Assembly: GCF_012184415.1 (NCBI RefSeq)
Contig: NZ_VTOX01000007.1
Span: forward strand, 124,001-188,000
From: Ramlibacter lithotrophicus
Lineage (GTDB): Bacteria; Pseudomonadota; Gammaproteobacteria; Burkholderiales; Burkholderiaceae_C
Reading direction: 5' to 3'
Length of the DNA: 64,000 bases
Shown here: positions 11,413-20,265 of the stretch, piece by piece
Layout: every line of letters begins with the position of its first letter
How positions within the stretch are numbered: the stretch's first letter is position 1
Notes under the pieces: model-generated
The model's input: the letters and a program-made list of their open reading frames with translations, nothing else
Database searches by the model: none
What the model was told of the DNA's origin: nothing
Program-made: the position numbers and the translations under genes

Positions 11413-13584
11413 ATGAGTGCCCCTGCCCCGTTTCGCGTCCTGCTGCGCGTCCTGCCCGTGGTGCTGCTGTTGCTCGCGGCGGCGTCGGTCCGCGCCGACC
11501 CGCCTGGGCGGGTGGCGCGCGTCAATCACGTGGAGGGCAGCGTCAGCCTGGCACCGGCGGGCGACGACGAGTGGACGGAGGCACCGCGCAACCGGCCGCT
11601 CACGCGCGGCGACCGGCTCTGGACCGATCGCGGCTCGCGCGCCGAACTGCAGGTGGGTTCGTCGGCGCTGCGGCTCGACGGCCGCACCCGCCTCGACATC
11701 CTGGCGCTGGACGACCGCTCGACGCAACTGAGCCTCACGCAAGGCACGCTGTACGTGCGCGTGCGCAGCATCCCGGAAGGCGAGAACTTCGAGGTCGACA
11801 CGCCCAACCTCGCCTGGCGTGCCGCCTGGCCCGGCGACTATCGCATCGACGTCGATCCCGGCGAGGGGACGACCCGCGTGACGATCCACTCCGGCACCGG
11901 CGCCGTGTACGGCGAGAGCGGACAGGCGCTGCCACTCGGCGGCGGCCAGCAGATCACCTTCCGCGGTCGCGAGCTGGCGCAACTGGCAGCGCAGGAGTCG
12001 CCGCCGCTGGACGGCTTCGACCGCTGGGCGCAGGCGCGCAACCGGCGCGAGGACCAGTCCATCGCCGCGCGCTACGTGCCGCGCGAGGTGGTGGGCTACC
12101 AGGATCTCGATCCGCACGGGCAGTGGCGCCGCGACCCGGTGCACGGCGCGGTGTGGCTGCCGCAGGCCATGCCGGCGGACTGGGCCCCGTACCGGCACGG
12201 CCATTGGGACTGGATCGGGCCGTGGGGCTGGACCTGGATCGACGACGCGCCGTGGGGCTTTGCGCCGTTCCACTACGGGCGATGGACGCTGCTCGACGAG
12301 CAGTGGGCGTGGGTGCCGGGCCGCCTCGGCGTGCGTCCGGTGTATGCGCCGGCCCTGGTCGCCTTCCTCGGCGGCGGCACCGGCAGCGTGACCTGGTTCC
12401 CGCTCGCCCCGGGCGAGGCATGGCGGCCGCCTTACCGGACGAGCCCGGCATACCTTGGCGCCGTCAACCGCGACCTTGCGCTGGAAGCAAATCCGGTGCA
12501 CGCACACCAGCGCAGCCCGCAGGCGCTGACGTCGGTGGCGGTGTCGGACTTTCACCGCGGCCGGCCCGCCGGCGCCGGCTGGCTGCGAATCGCGGCGAAC
12601 GTCCTGATGAATGCGCAGGTCGTGGCGCCGCCGGCGATGCCGGATCGCACGGCGCTGGCGCAGGCGCGCGCCAACCGTGTGCCGGTCACCGCGCCGGCGT
12701 CAGTGCGGCAGGTCGTTGCCGATGCCGCGCGTCCCGAAGCGACAACACGTTCGGCCTCGCCGGCGCCGGCGCTGCGGGCGCAAGCAGCGACCCAGCCACC
12801 GGTGCGGGCGGCGGCTCCCGCCGCGTCGGATCCTGCGCCCGCAGCCGCCGCATCCACGCGAGCGGCCACCCCGCAGCCGGCGCGCGTGCCGAAGGCGGTG
12901 GCAGTCGCGAGGGAAGCGGCGCGCAGCGAAGCAGTCGCAGTCCGGCGCGAGCCCGGCGCCGTCCGCGGCAGCCGTGGCGCAGCGGCGCCGCCGCCCGTGC
13001 GTGCGCAGGCCCCGCTACCGGCTCGACCCGTTGCGGCCGAGGCGCGCCAGGCGGCGCAGGCGGCGGCAGCCCGCCAACGCGCGGTCCGCCAGCTCGAAGC
13101 GAAGCGCGCGGTCGCCGCTCGCACGGAAGAAGCGCGACGCGACAAGCTCCGCGCGGCGGACCTGGTGCGGCGCGAGGCGACAGCGAGAAGAGCCGAGCAG
13201 CTCCAGCGGCAGGAGCAGTTGCGGCGCGAAGCCGTCGCCCGCCGCGCGGAGCATGCGCGGCGTCAGGCGCATGCGCAGCAGGTCGAGCAGGCCCGCCAGG
13301 CCGCGGAACGCGACGCGCGGGCGCTTGCCGAGCAGCGAGTGCGCCGCGAGCAGCAGGCGCGCCGGGCCGAGCAGGAGCGCGAGCAGGCGGAGCGCGCGGC
13401 GTGGCAACGCGCGCAGCAGGCGACCACCGAGCAATGGCGCCGCGAGCACGATGCGTGGGAGCAGCGCCAGCGCCCCCGCGGGCGTCCGGACCTGCGCTCC
13501 GATCCCCGCTACGAACCCGCGTATCGCACGCCGGAAGTGTGGCAACGCGGTATTCCGCTGCTCGCGCCGGGCCGCACCAGCTGA
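11413..13584 (+). CDS. FecR-domain/DUF6600-type secreted protein with Ala/Arg-rich tail
   Basis: A 723-residue exported protein. A signal peptide (about 1-29, hydrophobic VLLLLAAASVRA) is followed by a FecR-like beta domain (about 33-170: HVEGSVSLAPAG, TRGDRLWTD, GDYRIDVDP). A Trp/Gly-rich region of the DUF6600 kind follows (about 215-340: WGWTWIDDAPWGFAP, QWAWVPG). From about 400 on the chain is a very Ala/Arg/Gln/Glu-rich charged helix, probably a long coiled coil. There is no sigma factor or TonB receptor nearby, so this is not a classical FecR signalling gene; a periplasmic or surface role is likely but unknown. The ATG at 11413 gives the best signal peptide; 11368 is an alternative. A paralogue follows directly. 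Confidence 0.72.
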   Translation: MSAPAPFRVLLRVLPVVLLLLAAASVRADPPGRVARVNHVEGSVSLAPAGDDEWTEAPRNRPLTRGDRLWTDRGSRAELQVGSSALRLDGRTRLDILALDDRSTQLSLTQGTLYVRVRSIPEGENFEVDTPNLAWRAAWPGDYRIDVDPGEGTTRVTIHSGTGAVYGESGQALPLGGGQQITFRGRELAQLAAQESPPLDGFDRWAQARNRREDQSIAARYVPREVVGYQDLDPHGQWRRDPVHGAVWLPQAMPADWAPYRHGHWDWIGPWGWTWIDDAPWGFAPFHYGRWTLLDEQWAWVPGRLGVRPVYAPALVAFLGGGTGSVTWFPLAPGEAWRPPYRTSPAYLGAVNRDLALEANPVHAHQRSPQALTSVAVSDFHRGRPAGAGWLRIAANVLMNAQVVAPPAMPDRTALAQARANRVPVTAPASVRQVVADAARPEATTRSASPAPALRAQAATQPPVRAAAPAASDPAPAAAASTRAATPQPARVPKAVAVAREAARSEAVAVRREPGAVRGSRGAAAPPPVRAQAPLPARPVAAEARQAAQAAAARQRAVRQLEAKRAVAARTEEARRDKLRAADLVRREATARRAEQLQRQEQLRREAVARRAEHARRQAHAQQVEQARQAAERDARALAEQRVRREQQARRAEQEREQAERAAWQRAQQATTEQWRREHDAWEQRQRPRGRPDLRSDPRYEPAYRTPEVWQRGIPLLAPGRTS

Positions 13585-13630
13585 CGCCCGGCGCGCGGCA
13601 GGACCTGGCAAGGCTCGCAAGGAGAACGAC

Positions 13631-14545
13631 ATGGATGCACGCGGCAAGATCCTCAGCTCGCTGATGGTGATCGCCGGCCTCGCCGGCGCGGCGAGCTCCG
13701 CCCATGCGAGTGCCGCCGCGGCGGCCAGCATGAGCCATCGCGAAGGCTCGGTGGCGGTAGCCCCGGCCGGCGCCACCGAATGGACCGAAGCCGCGCCCGG
13801 GCGGGCGGTGGCGGGCGGCGACCGCCTGTGGACGGACCCGGGTGCGCGCGCCGAAGTTCACCTCGGCGGTGCCGTCCTGCACATGGACAGCGAGGCCTTC
13901 CTGGAGGTGGCCGATTTGGGCGGCGGACTGTTTCTGGGCCATCTGCATGACGGCGCGCTGATCGTGCGCGTGCGCGCGCTCGCGGCTGGGGACCAGCTCG
14001 AGATCGGCACGCCGCACTTTTCCGTCCGGTTGCTGCGCGCCGGCGACTACCGCATCGACGTCGACCCGGCGCGTGGCGCGAGCCGGCTGACGGTCGGCCA
14101 GGGGCACGCGTTCGTGCGTGCCGGCAAGGGCCAGGCGCTGGCCGTGCCGGCTTCGCAGCAGCTCGAATGGACCGCGGGCGAACTGAAGCTGGTGCCGGCA
14201 GCGCGGGCCGCGCCGGATGCATTCGAGCGCTGGGCCGCGGGTCGCCACCGTCGCGAAGAGCAGGTGCTCGCATCGCGTGCCCGGCCCGCCTCGCGCCAGG
14301 GCGTGGCCGACGCACAGACTGCGGGGGCATGGGTGTGGATCGGCTCCCGATGGGCCTGGATGCCGGCACCGGCACCGGTGGCACCGTCGTCAGGCGGCGA
14401 GTGGGAGGAACCGCGGGCGAGGTTGCCGGCGCCCAGCCGGATCACCCGCGGCGAGGCGGAGGATCCGCGCACGCAGTGGCAGCTTGACCAGGCGCAGCGG
14501 CAGATGCAGCCGCTGCCGCCCCGCACGCGGCCTCCGGGGCCCTGA
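13631..14545 (+). CDS. Second FecR-domain secreted protein (paralogue of the preceding gene)
   Basis: A 304-residue protein with a signal peptide (about 1-28, SSLMVIAGLAGAASSAHAS). The FecR-like domain (about 33-170) repeats the phrases of the upstream gene in the same order: HREGSVAVAPAG, GDRLWTD, AGDYRIDVDP, then AFERWAAGRHRREEQV. It lacks most of the Trp-rich DUF6600 region (only WVWIGSRWAWMPAPA remains) and the long helical tail, and ends in a Pro/Gln/Arg-rich tail. An AAGGAG ribosome binding site precedes the ATG at 13631, which lies 46 bases after the upstream stop, so the two are probably one transcript that arose by tandem duplication and then diverged. Function unknown. Confidence 0.72.
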   Translation: MDARGKILSSLMVIAGLAGAASSAHASAAAAASMSHREGSVAVAPAGATEWTEAAPGRAVAGGDRLWTDPGARAEVHLGGAVLHMDSEAFLEVADLGGGLFLGHLHDGALIVRVRALAAGDQLEIGTPHFSVRLLRAGDYRIDVDPARGASRLTVGQGHAFVRAGKGQALAVPASQQLEWTAGELKLVPAARAAPDAFERWAAGRHRREEQVLASRARPASRQGVADAQTAGAWVWIGSRWAWMPAPAPVAPSSGGEWEEPRARLPAPSRITRGEAEDPRTQWQLDQAQRQMQPLPPRTRPPGP

Positions 14546-14553
14546 TGCAAGAA

Positions 14554-14574
14554 CGCCGCAGCGGAGCTGCGGCG
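14554..14574 (+). terminator. Hairpin after the FecR-domain pair
   Basis: Perfect nine-base stem CGCCGCAGC/GCTGCGGCG with a GGA loop, eight bases after the stop. There is only a short T-poor tail (CTTGATT), so it may terminate weakly or protect the 3' end. Confidence 0.5.
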
Positions 14575-14623
14575 CTTGATTGGATGCCGGACAGGGTGAC
14601 TCGCCCCGCCGTGCGGTCAGGCC

Positions 14624-14884
14624 TCAGTTGACGGCCTGGGCGAAGGAACGGACGACGGGCGCCGGCTTGTCTTCTTCGGGCGGCAGGTAGATCGTCGTGC
14701 GGTCGATCTTCGCGTCATAGGCCGCGAGTTCGGCGCTGGCGCTGCGGATCACGGCGCGGTCCAGCGGATGGCACTTGCGCTGGCTGAGGCGGCTCAGGGA
14801 TTCGGATTTCTCGATCGTCTGCCGAATGCTGCCGGGGTCGGTGATCAGCGCGAAAGGATTGCCAGCCGCCGTTTCTGTTCTCAT
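14624..14884 (-). CDS. Small conserved-looking hypothetical protein
   Basis: An 86-residue soluble protein starting MRTETAAGNPFALITDP. The start at 14884 is set by an AGGAG site ten bases upstream on the minus strand, and is preferred over an in-frame ATG 42 bases earlier. It contains RKCHPLDR and AAYDAKIDRT stretches and ends in RSFAQAVN. There is no signal peptide, membrane helix or known domain. The dense, ordered residue use and clear ribosome binding site argue that it is a real gene. It is divergent from AMP nucleosidase and convergent with the FecR-domain pair. I do not recognise a function. Confidence 0.62.
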   Translation of the reverse strand: MRTETAAGNPFALITDPGSIRQTIEKSESLSRLSQRKCHPLDRAVIRSASAELAAYDAKIDRTTIYLPPEEDKPAPVVRSFAQAVN

Positions 14885-15041
14885 TCTCTGAACTCCTGTA
14901 ATTGCCGAAGTGATCGATGGAGGCAATGTGGCAGGAGGGCCGACTTTGTAACGTCAGGGCGTTTCGTTACACCTTGTAGGACGCATTCTCACGCGGTAGC
15001 AAGAACTGATGCTGTGGCGAGCGAGGTTGCACAATAGCCGC

Positions 15042-16535
15042 ATGCCCTTCCTGCCGCCCTTCATCGAGCCGACGCGGCACAGCGATCCCGACAGTGCGCT
15101 GGCCCAGGTCCGCAAGATCTACTCGCAGCAGATCGCCCACCTGCGGGGAGCCATGCAGCGCTTCGTTGCGGGTGAAGACCTGCCCGGCCACGTACGTGCC
15201 TGCTATCCCTATGTGCGGATCCACACCGACACCGTGATCCGGCAGGAGGTGCTGGAAAACCTCGGCCTCAGTTACGGCTTCGTCGCCGGGGTCGGCCGCT
15301 TCGAGACGACGCTGACCCGCCCGGACCTGTACGCGCGCTATTACCTGGAGCAGTTCCGGCTGCTGCAGCAGAATCACGGCGTCGAACTCGAAGTGGGCAC
15401 CAGCACCCAGCCGATCCCTGTCCACTTCTCGTTCGCGGAGAACGACCACCTGGAGGGCAGCCTCAGTCCGGCGCGCCGGATGATGCTGCGCGACCTGTTC
15501 GACCTGCCGGACCTCGGGTCCATGGACGACGGCATCGCCAACGGCACCTGGGCGCCGCACCCCGGGGAGGCCCAGCCCCTGGCGCTCTTCACCGCGGCGC
15601 GCGTCGACTACTCGCTGCACCGGCTGCGCCACTACACCGGCACGCTGCCGGAGTGGTTCCAGAACTTCGTGCTGTTCACCAATTACCAGTTCTACATCGA
15701 CGAATTCGTGCGGCTCGGGCACGAGGAGATGGCCAACCCCGACAGCGGCTACGCCGCGTTCGTGGAGCCGGGCAACGTCGTCACGCGGCGCGCGGGACTG
15801 GCCCCGGAACCGGGCGACGAACTCGGCGCCGTGCCGGGCCGGCTGCCGCAGATGCCGGCCTACCACCTGAGCCGGCCAGGCCACGGGGGCATCACGATGG
15901 TCAACATCGGTGTGGGGCCGGCGAATGCGAAGACGATCACCGATCACATCGCGGTGTTGCGGCCGCATGCGTGGATGATGCTGGGGCACTGCGCGGGCCT
16001 GCGCAACAGCCAGCAGCTCGGCGACTACGTCCTGGCCCATGCCTACGTGCGCGAAGACCATGTGCTGGACGAAGAACTGCCGCTGTGGGTGCCAATCCCG
16101 GCGCTGGCCGAAATCCAGCTGGCGCTGGAGCGCGCCGTCGCCGACGTCACCCAATGCCAGGGCGCCGACCTCAAGCGGATCATGCGCACCGGCACCGTGG
16201 CCAGCACCGACAACCGCAACTGGGAGCTGCTGCCGAACAACATGCCGCAGCGCCGTTTCAGCCAGAGCCGCGCCGTCGCCCTCGACATGGAAAGCGCGAC
16301 CATCGCCGCCAACGGGTTCCGCTTCCGCGTCCCCTACGGCACCTTGCTGTGCGTGAGCGACAAGCCGCTGCACGGCGAGATCAAGCTGCCGGGAATGGCC
16401 AACAAGTTCTATCGCGAACGCGTCGACCAGCACCTGCGCATCGGCATGCGGGCCATCGAGATCCTGCGCGCCGAGGGGCCGCAGCGGCTGCACAGCCGCA
16501 AGCTGCGCAGCTTCGACGAGGTGGCGTTCCAGTAG
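15042..16535 (+). CDS. amn: AMP nucleosidase
   Basis: Hydrolyses AMP to adenine and ribose 5-phosphate, helping set adenylate levels. The product is 497 residues, near the 484 of the E. coli enzyme. An N-terminal Amn domain (about 10-180: RACYPYVRIHTDT, EVGTSTQPIPVHFSF) is followed by a nucleoside-phosphorylase-like catalytic domain (about 230-490). That domain has the GITMVNIGVGPANAKT stretch, GHCAGLRNSQQLGDYV, and VALDMESATIAANGFRF with the ribose-binding Glu. The ATG at 15042 is chosen because conserved Amn sequence starts only after it; an upstream ATG at 15009 adds a non-conserved leader. It is monocistronic, with psd convergent 11 bases downstream. Confidence 0.93.
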   Translation: MPFLPPFIEPTRHSDPDSALAQVRKIYSQQIAHLRGAMQRFVAGEDLPGHVRACYPYVRIHTDTVIRQEVLENLGLSYGFVAGVGRFETTLTRPDLYARYYLEQFRLLQQNHGVELEVGTSTQPIPVHFSFAENDHLEGSLSPARRMMLRDLFDLPDLGSMDDGIANGTWAPHPGEAQPLALFTAARVDYSLHRLRHYTGTLPEWFQNFVLFTNYQFYIDEFVRLGHEEMANPDSGYAAFVEPGNVVTRRAGLAPEPGDELGAVPGRLPQMPAYHLSRPGHGGITMVNIGVGPANAKTITDHIAVLRPHAWMMLGHCAGLRNSQQLGDYVLAHAYVREDHVLDEELPLWVPIPALAEIQLALERAVADVTQCQGADLKRIMRTGTVASTDNRNWELLPNNMPQRRFSQSRAVALDMESATIAANGFRFRVPYGTLLCVSDKPLHGEIKLPGMANKFYRERVDQHLRIGMRAIEILRAEGPQRLHSRKLRSFDEVAFQ

Positions 16536-16546
16536 CCGGCGCGGCG

Positions 16547-17395
16547 TCAGCGCAACGCGGTCGCCATCGGCTCGCCCAGGCGCACCGGCCGTGTCGGGGC
16601 CCAGTCCGGCACGAAAGTGAGCACGTTCTTCGGGAACAACATGACGACCGTGGACCCGAGCAGGAACCGGCCCATCTCGGCGCCCTTGGCCAGCACGATG
16701 TCCTGGTCTTCGTAATGCCACTCGCGGATGCCGCGGGTGCGCGGCGGATTGACCACGCCGTGCCACACGGTGGCCACGCTGCCCACGATGGTCGCGCCCA
16801 CCAGCACGTTGACGAACGGCCCGAACGGCGTCTCGAACACGCACACCACCCGCTCGTTGCGGGCGAACAGGCTCGGCACGTGGCGCGCCGTCAGCGGATT
16901 GACCGAGAACAGGTCGCCCGGCACGTAGATCATGCGCACCAGCCGGCCGTCGCACGGCATGTGGATGCGGTGGTAGTCGCGCGGTGCCAGGTACAGCGTG
17001 GCGAAGTGGCCGTGGTCGAAGCGGTGCGCCAGCGCCTGGTCGCCGCCCACGAGGGCGCGGGTGGAATAGCTGTGCCCCTTCGCCTGGAAGAGCTGGTCGC
17101 GCTCGATCGGGCCGAACTGGCTGATCGCGGCGTCCACCGGGCACACGAACGGCGAATCGGCGATCGGCCGCACGCCTTCGCGCAAGGCGCGCGTGAAGAA
17201 GTCGTTGAACGTGGCGTAGCTCTCGATCGACGGGTCCGCGGCCTCCGACATGTCGACCCCGTAGTGGGCGACGAACTTGCGGATCACGGCGTGGGTCAGC
17301 GCGCCGCCGCGCAGGTTCGCGAACTTGCCCGCCAGCACGGTGAGCACCCGCTTGGGCAGCAGGTATTGCGGCGTCACCGCCAGACGGTTGGACAT
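16547..17395 (-). CDS. psd: Phosphatidylserine decarboxylase proenzyme
   Basis: Inner-membrane enzyme that makes phosphatidylethanolamine. The 282-residue proenzyme carries the autocleavage motif LGST near its C-terminus (in GRFLLGSTVVMLFP), where the Ser becomes the pyruvoyl group of the alpha chain. The catalytic-triad regions are recognisable: the Asp in CPVDAAISQFG and the His in DYHRIHMPCDG. The start is placed at 17395 (MSNRLAVTPQ), although an ATG 36 bases upstream is in frame. It is convergent with amn and divergent from the ABC exporter genes. Length matches the class I Psd of Proteobacteria. Confidence 0.95.
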   Translation of the reverse strand: MSNRLAVTPQYLLPKRVLTVLAGKFANLRGGALTHAVIRKFVAHYGVDMSEAADPSIESYATFNDFFTRALREGVRPIADSPFVCPVDAAISQFGPIERDQLFQAKGHSYSTRALVGGDQALAHRFDHGHFATLYLAPRDYHRIHMPCDGRLVRMIYVPGDLFSVNPLTARHVPSLFARNERVVCVFETPFGPFVNVLVGATIVGSVATVWHGVVNPPRTRGIREWHYEDQDIVLAKGAEMGRFLLGSTVVMLFPKNVLTFVPDWAPTRPVRLGEPMATALR

Positions 17396-17505
17396 GGGGC
17401 CGGTCTTTCTCAAAACGGAAAATTCTGCCATCGGGCAGTGCCGGCGGGGCGGCGCCGCGGACGATCGCTGCTGACGGACAATACGCGCTGTCCACCTGCC
17501 CGTCG

Positions 17506-18450
17506 ATGAGCGAACCCATTTTCGATGTCCGCCACCTGAGCAAGCGCTACGGCGGCACGCCCGTCGTGCAGGACCTGTCGTTCGGGATCGCGCGCGGCGA
17601 GTGCCTGGGCGTGATCGGGCCCAACGGCGCCGGCAAGACGACCACCATCCGCATGTGCCTGGGCCTGACGGCGCCCGACGGCGGCAGCATTTCGTACTTC
17701 CCCGGCGGCGCTGCCGCGGACGCCCTGACCATGCCGCGCGATGCGCTCGCCATCAAGGCGCAACTGGGCGTGGTGAGCCAGTTCGACACGCTCGATCCGG
17801 ACTTCACCTGCGCCGAGAACCTGCTGGTCTACGGCCGCTACTTCGGGATGCGAAGCGCCGACATCCGCGCGCGCATTCCGCAGTTGCTCGAGTTCGCTGC
17901 CCTGTCGCACAAGGCGCAGGCGCGGCCCGCCGAACTCTCCGGCGGGATGCGCCGCCGCCTCAGCCTGGCGCGCTCGTTGATCAACGACCCGCGCCTGCTC
18001 CTGCTCGACGAGCCGACCACCGGCCTGGATCCGCAGGCGCGCCACCTGATGTGGGAACGGCTGCAGCTGTTGCTGCAGCGCGGCAAGTCGATCCTGCTGA
18101 CCACGCATTTCATGGACGAGGCCGAGCGCCTGTGCTCGCGGCTGCTGGTGATCGACCACGGCCGCAAGATCGCCGAGGGCCGGCCGCGCGACCTGATCGC
18201 CCAGCACCTCGAGCCGGAGGTGGTGGAGGCCTACGGGCAGGGCGCGCTGGAACTGGCCCAGGCGCCGCTCGCGCGGCTGGCAGCGCGGGTGGAAGTCAGC
18301 GGCGAGACCGTCTTCTTCTACATCCATGACGCGCGCTCCCTGGTGGAGGCGCTGTCCGCGCGCCCGACCCTGCGCACGTTGCACCGGCCGGCCAACCTGG
18401 AAGACCTGTTCCTGAAGCTGACTGGCCGCCAGATCAGGGAGGAAGGATGA
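17506..18450 (+). CDS. ABC transporter ATP-binding protein, NodI/DrrA type
   Basis: A 314-residue ATPase. Walker A is GPNGAGKTTT (about 39-48), the Q-loop lies in VVSQFDTLDPDF, the signature is LSGGMRRRLSLAR, Walker B is LLLLDEPTTGLDP and the switch His is in LLTTHFMDEAERL. The extra C-terminal domain of about 80 residues is typical of the exporter subfamily that includes NodI and DrrA. It overlaps the permease gene by four bases (ATGA). The pair should export a lipophilic molecule. In rhizobia NodIJ exports Nod factor, but free-living Burkholderiales widely carry such pairs with unknown cargo, so no nod gene name is given. Confidence 0.88.
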   Translation: MSEPIFDVRHLSKRYGGTPVVQDLSFGIARGECLGVIGPNGAGKTTTIRMCLGLTAPDGGSISYFPGGAAADALTMPRDALAIKAQLGVVSQFDTLDPDFTCAENLLVYGRYFGMRSADIRARIPQLLEFAALSHKAQARPAELSGGMRRRLSLARSLINDPRLLLLDEPTTGLDPQARHLMWERLQLLLQRGKSILLTTHFMDEAERLCSRLLVIDHGRKIAEGRPRDLIAQHLEPEVVEAYGQGALELAQAPLARLAARVEVSGETVFFYIHDARSLVEALSARPTLRTLHRPANLEDLFLKLTGRQIREEG

Positions 18451-19247
18451 ACGGAGCCGGCATCTGGCGCGCCCCCGACCTGTCGCTGCGCTGGTGGCCG
18501 GTGTTCCTGCGCAACCTGCTGGTGTGGCGCAAGCTCGCCGTTCCCAGCCTGGTAGGCAACATCGCGGAGCCGCTGATGTGGCTGGTCGCCTTCGGTTACG
18601 GCATGGGCGCGCTGGTCGGCCAGGTGCAACTGGGCGGCACCCGGGTGCCGTACATCCTGTTCCTGGCCAGCGGCTCGATCTGCATGAGCGCGATGAACGC
18701 CGCCTCGTTCGAGGCGCTCTATTCCGCCTTCTCGCGTATGCATGTGCAGAAGACCTGGGACGGCATCATGAACGCGCCGGTGAACCTGGACAACGTGGTG
18801 ATGGCCGAGATGTTGTGGGCCGCCTTCAAGGCGATGTCATCGGTGACGGCGATCCTCGTGGTCATGCTGGCCCTCGGGATCAGTTACAGCCCCAAGCTGC
18901 TGGTGGCCTGGCCCGTGCTGCTGGGGGTGGGCATCACGTTCTCCTGCATCGCGCTGATCTTCAACGCGCTGGCGAAGGGCTACGACTTCTTCACGTACTA
19001 CTTCACGCTGTTTCTCACGCCGATGATGTTCCTGTCCGGCGTTTTCTTCCCGCGCGACCAGCTGCCCGTTGCCCTGCGCCTGTTCTCCGACTGGCTGCCC
19101 CTCACGAACGCCGTGGAACTGGTCCGTCCGATGTTCATGGACCAGTGGCCGGCGGCGCCGTGGCGGCACGCCGTGGTGCTGGTCGCCTACACCGTGGCGG
19201 CTTTCTGGCTTGCGTTGGCCCTCACCCGTCGCCGGTTCCGCGCCTGA
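18447..19247 (+). CDS. ABC-2 type permease, NodJ-like
   Basis: A 266-residue inner-membrane protein with six predicted helices and the ABC-2 permease signature region (FLTPMMFLSGVFFPRDQLP, about 186-205). The order, size and ATGA coupling to the preceding ATPase are those of NodIJ-type exporters. The sequence GNIAEPLMWLVAFGYGMG near the N-terminus is typical of the NodJ branch. Substrate unknown. The operon seems to end here; the next gene begins 84 bases later with its own start region. Confidence 0.88.
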   Translation: MNGAGIWRAPDLSLRWWPVFLRNLLVWRKLAVPSLVGNIAEPLMWLVAFGYGMGALVGQVQLGGTRVPYILFLASGSICMSAMNAASFEALYSAFSRMHVQKTWDGIMNAPVNLDNVVMAEMLWAAFKAMSSVTAILVVMLALGISYSPKLLVAWPVLLGVGITFSCIALIFNALAKGYDFFTYYFTLFLTPMMFLSGVFFPRDQLPVALRLFSDWLPLTNAVELVRPMFMDQWPAAPWRHAVVLVAYTVAAFWLALALTRRRFRA

Positions 19248-19330
19248 CCGCCGCTGTCACTGGCGAGACAGTGGATGGGGACCGCATGTAACACTATGTA
19301 TCAGAGCTACCGAACGGTGCCTCGACGGCC

Positions 19331-20227
19331 ATGACCGCCACCTTCGCGCCACCCACCAGTCCGACGCCGCCGACCGACGGGCTTCAACTGCGCGCCAGCC
19401 CGCAGCTCGAGGCGGTGCCGTTACACCGTCCGCGGCCCGCGTCCGCCCCTGCCAGCGCGACCGCCACGCCAACCGGCGTATCCGGGCGCACCCTCGGCAA
19501 TTCGCCGCTCTGGCTGCTGGTCGGCCTCGCCGCGCTGGCGAGCGCGGGCTGGCTGCTGGAACGCCGCCGCCGCCGCGAGCTCGAAACCGAAAAGGACTCC
19601 GTGCTGTGGGCCGGCGTGCAGCCGCCAGGCTCCTCGATCATCACCGAGCTGAGTGACGGCGAGGCGGACGACGATGACGCGCCGTCGCGGCCGCCGCTGC
19701 CGTCGGCCGCGCCGCCGACGACCGCCGGCGCGCGGCGCGAGGCAACCCTGACCGACCTGCACGAGCTCGACGGGCGGCTGCGGCGCCGGCGGGCGAGCGG
19801 CGACCTGCTGGCCGCCGTGCTGCTGCTCCAGCAGCACGTCGCGGATTTCCGCTTCACGAGCCCGTGGGTGTTCCTCGAACTGCGCGAGCTCTATCACCTG
19901 CTGTCGCGCGAGCGCGACTGGGAACTGGCGCGCGAGGTGTTCCAGCTGCGCTTCGGCCAGCGCGCCCCGCTGTGGCAGGCACCATCCACCGCCGAGGCGC
20001 AACTGGCCGACGATCGGGTGATCTGCGACGAGCTCGTCCCGCAGTGGCCATTCCGGGAAGCGAGGGTGGCGATGCTGCGCTGGGTGCTCGGGGAGCCGGA
20101 GACGCCCGGGGAGCCGTACCACCCGCCCGTGCTCGCGCTCGGCGTATACCGCGACCTCCTGTTCCTCGATCGGCTGCTGGACCGGGTGCTCATCACGCGT
20201 GCGCCCGCCGTGGATTCGCTTCTGTAG
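19331..20227 (+). CDS. Single-pass membrane protein with FimV-like C-terminal domain
   Basis: A 298-residue protein. It has a Pro/Ala-rich N-terminal region without a signal peptide, one membrane helix (about 58-76, PLWLLVGLAALASAGWLLE), then an acidic linker (DGEADDDDA). The C-terminal helical domain (about 135-297) contains PWVFLELRELYHLLSRERD and AREVFQLRFGQ. Those phrases resemble the tetratricopeptide-like cytoplasmic end of FimV-family proteins in Burkholderiales. A role at the cell pole or with pili is inference only. It stands between the exporter and the kinase gene; with 38 bases to the next start, it may be co-transcribed with srkA-like. Confidence 0.55.
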   Translation: MTATFAPPTSPTPPTDGLQLRASPQLEAVPLHRPRPASAPASATATPTGVSGRTLGNSPLWLLVGLAALASAGWLLERRRRRELETEKDSVLWAGVQPPGSSIITELSDGEADDDDAPSRPPLPSAAPPTTAGARREATLTDLHELDGRLRRRRASGDLLAAVLLLQQHVADFRFTSPWVFLELRELYHLLSRERDWELAREVFQLRFGQRAPLWQAPSTAEAQLADDRVICDELVPQWPFREARVAMLRWVLGEPETPGEPYHPPVLALGVYRDLLFLDRLLDRVLITRAPAVDSLL

Positions 20228-20265
20228 CCGCGCACCGCGGGCCCGGGCAGCACGGACAATGGGGC

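Noticed and set aside
10386..13664. Open frame of 1092 codons on the plus strand across the permease and FecR-domain gene
   Set aside because: Out of frame with the FecR-domain protein, no signal or domain, Arg/Pro/Ala composition of a shadow.
11413..14545. FecR-type iron signalling system
   Set aside because: No ECF sigma factor or TonB-dependent receptor nearby, and DUF6600-type and helical parts are unlike FecR anti-sigma proteins.
17506..19247. Nodulation export genes nodI and nodJ
   Set aside because: Homology is to the wider exporter family; no other nod gene or nod box is present, so no symbiotic role is claimed.
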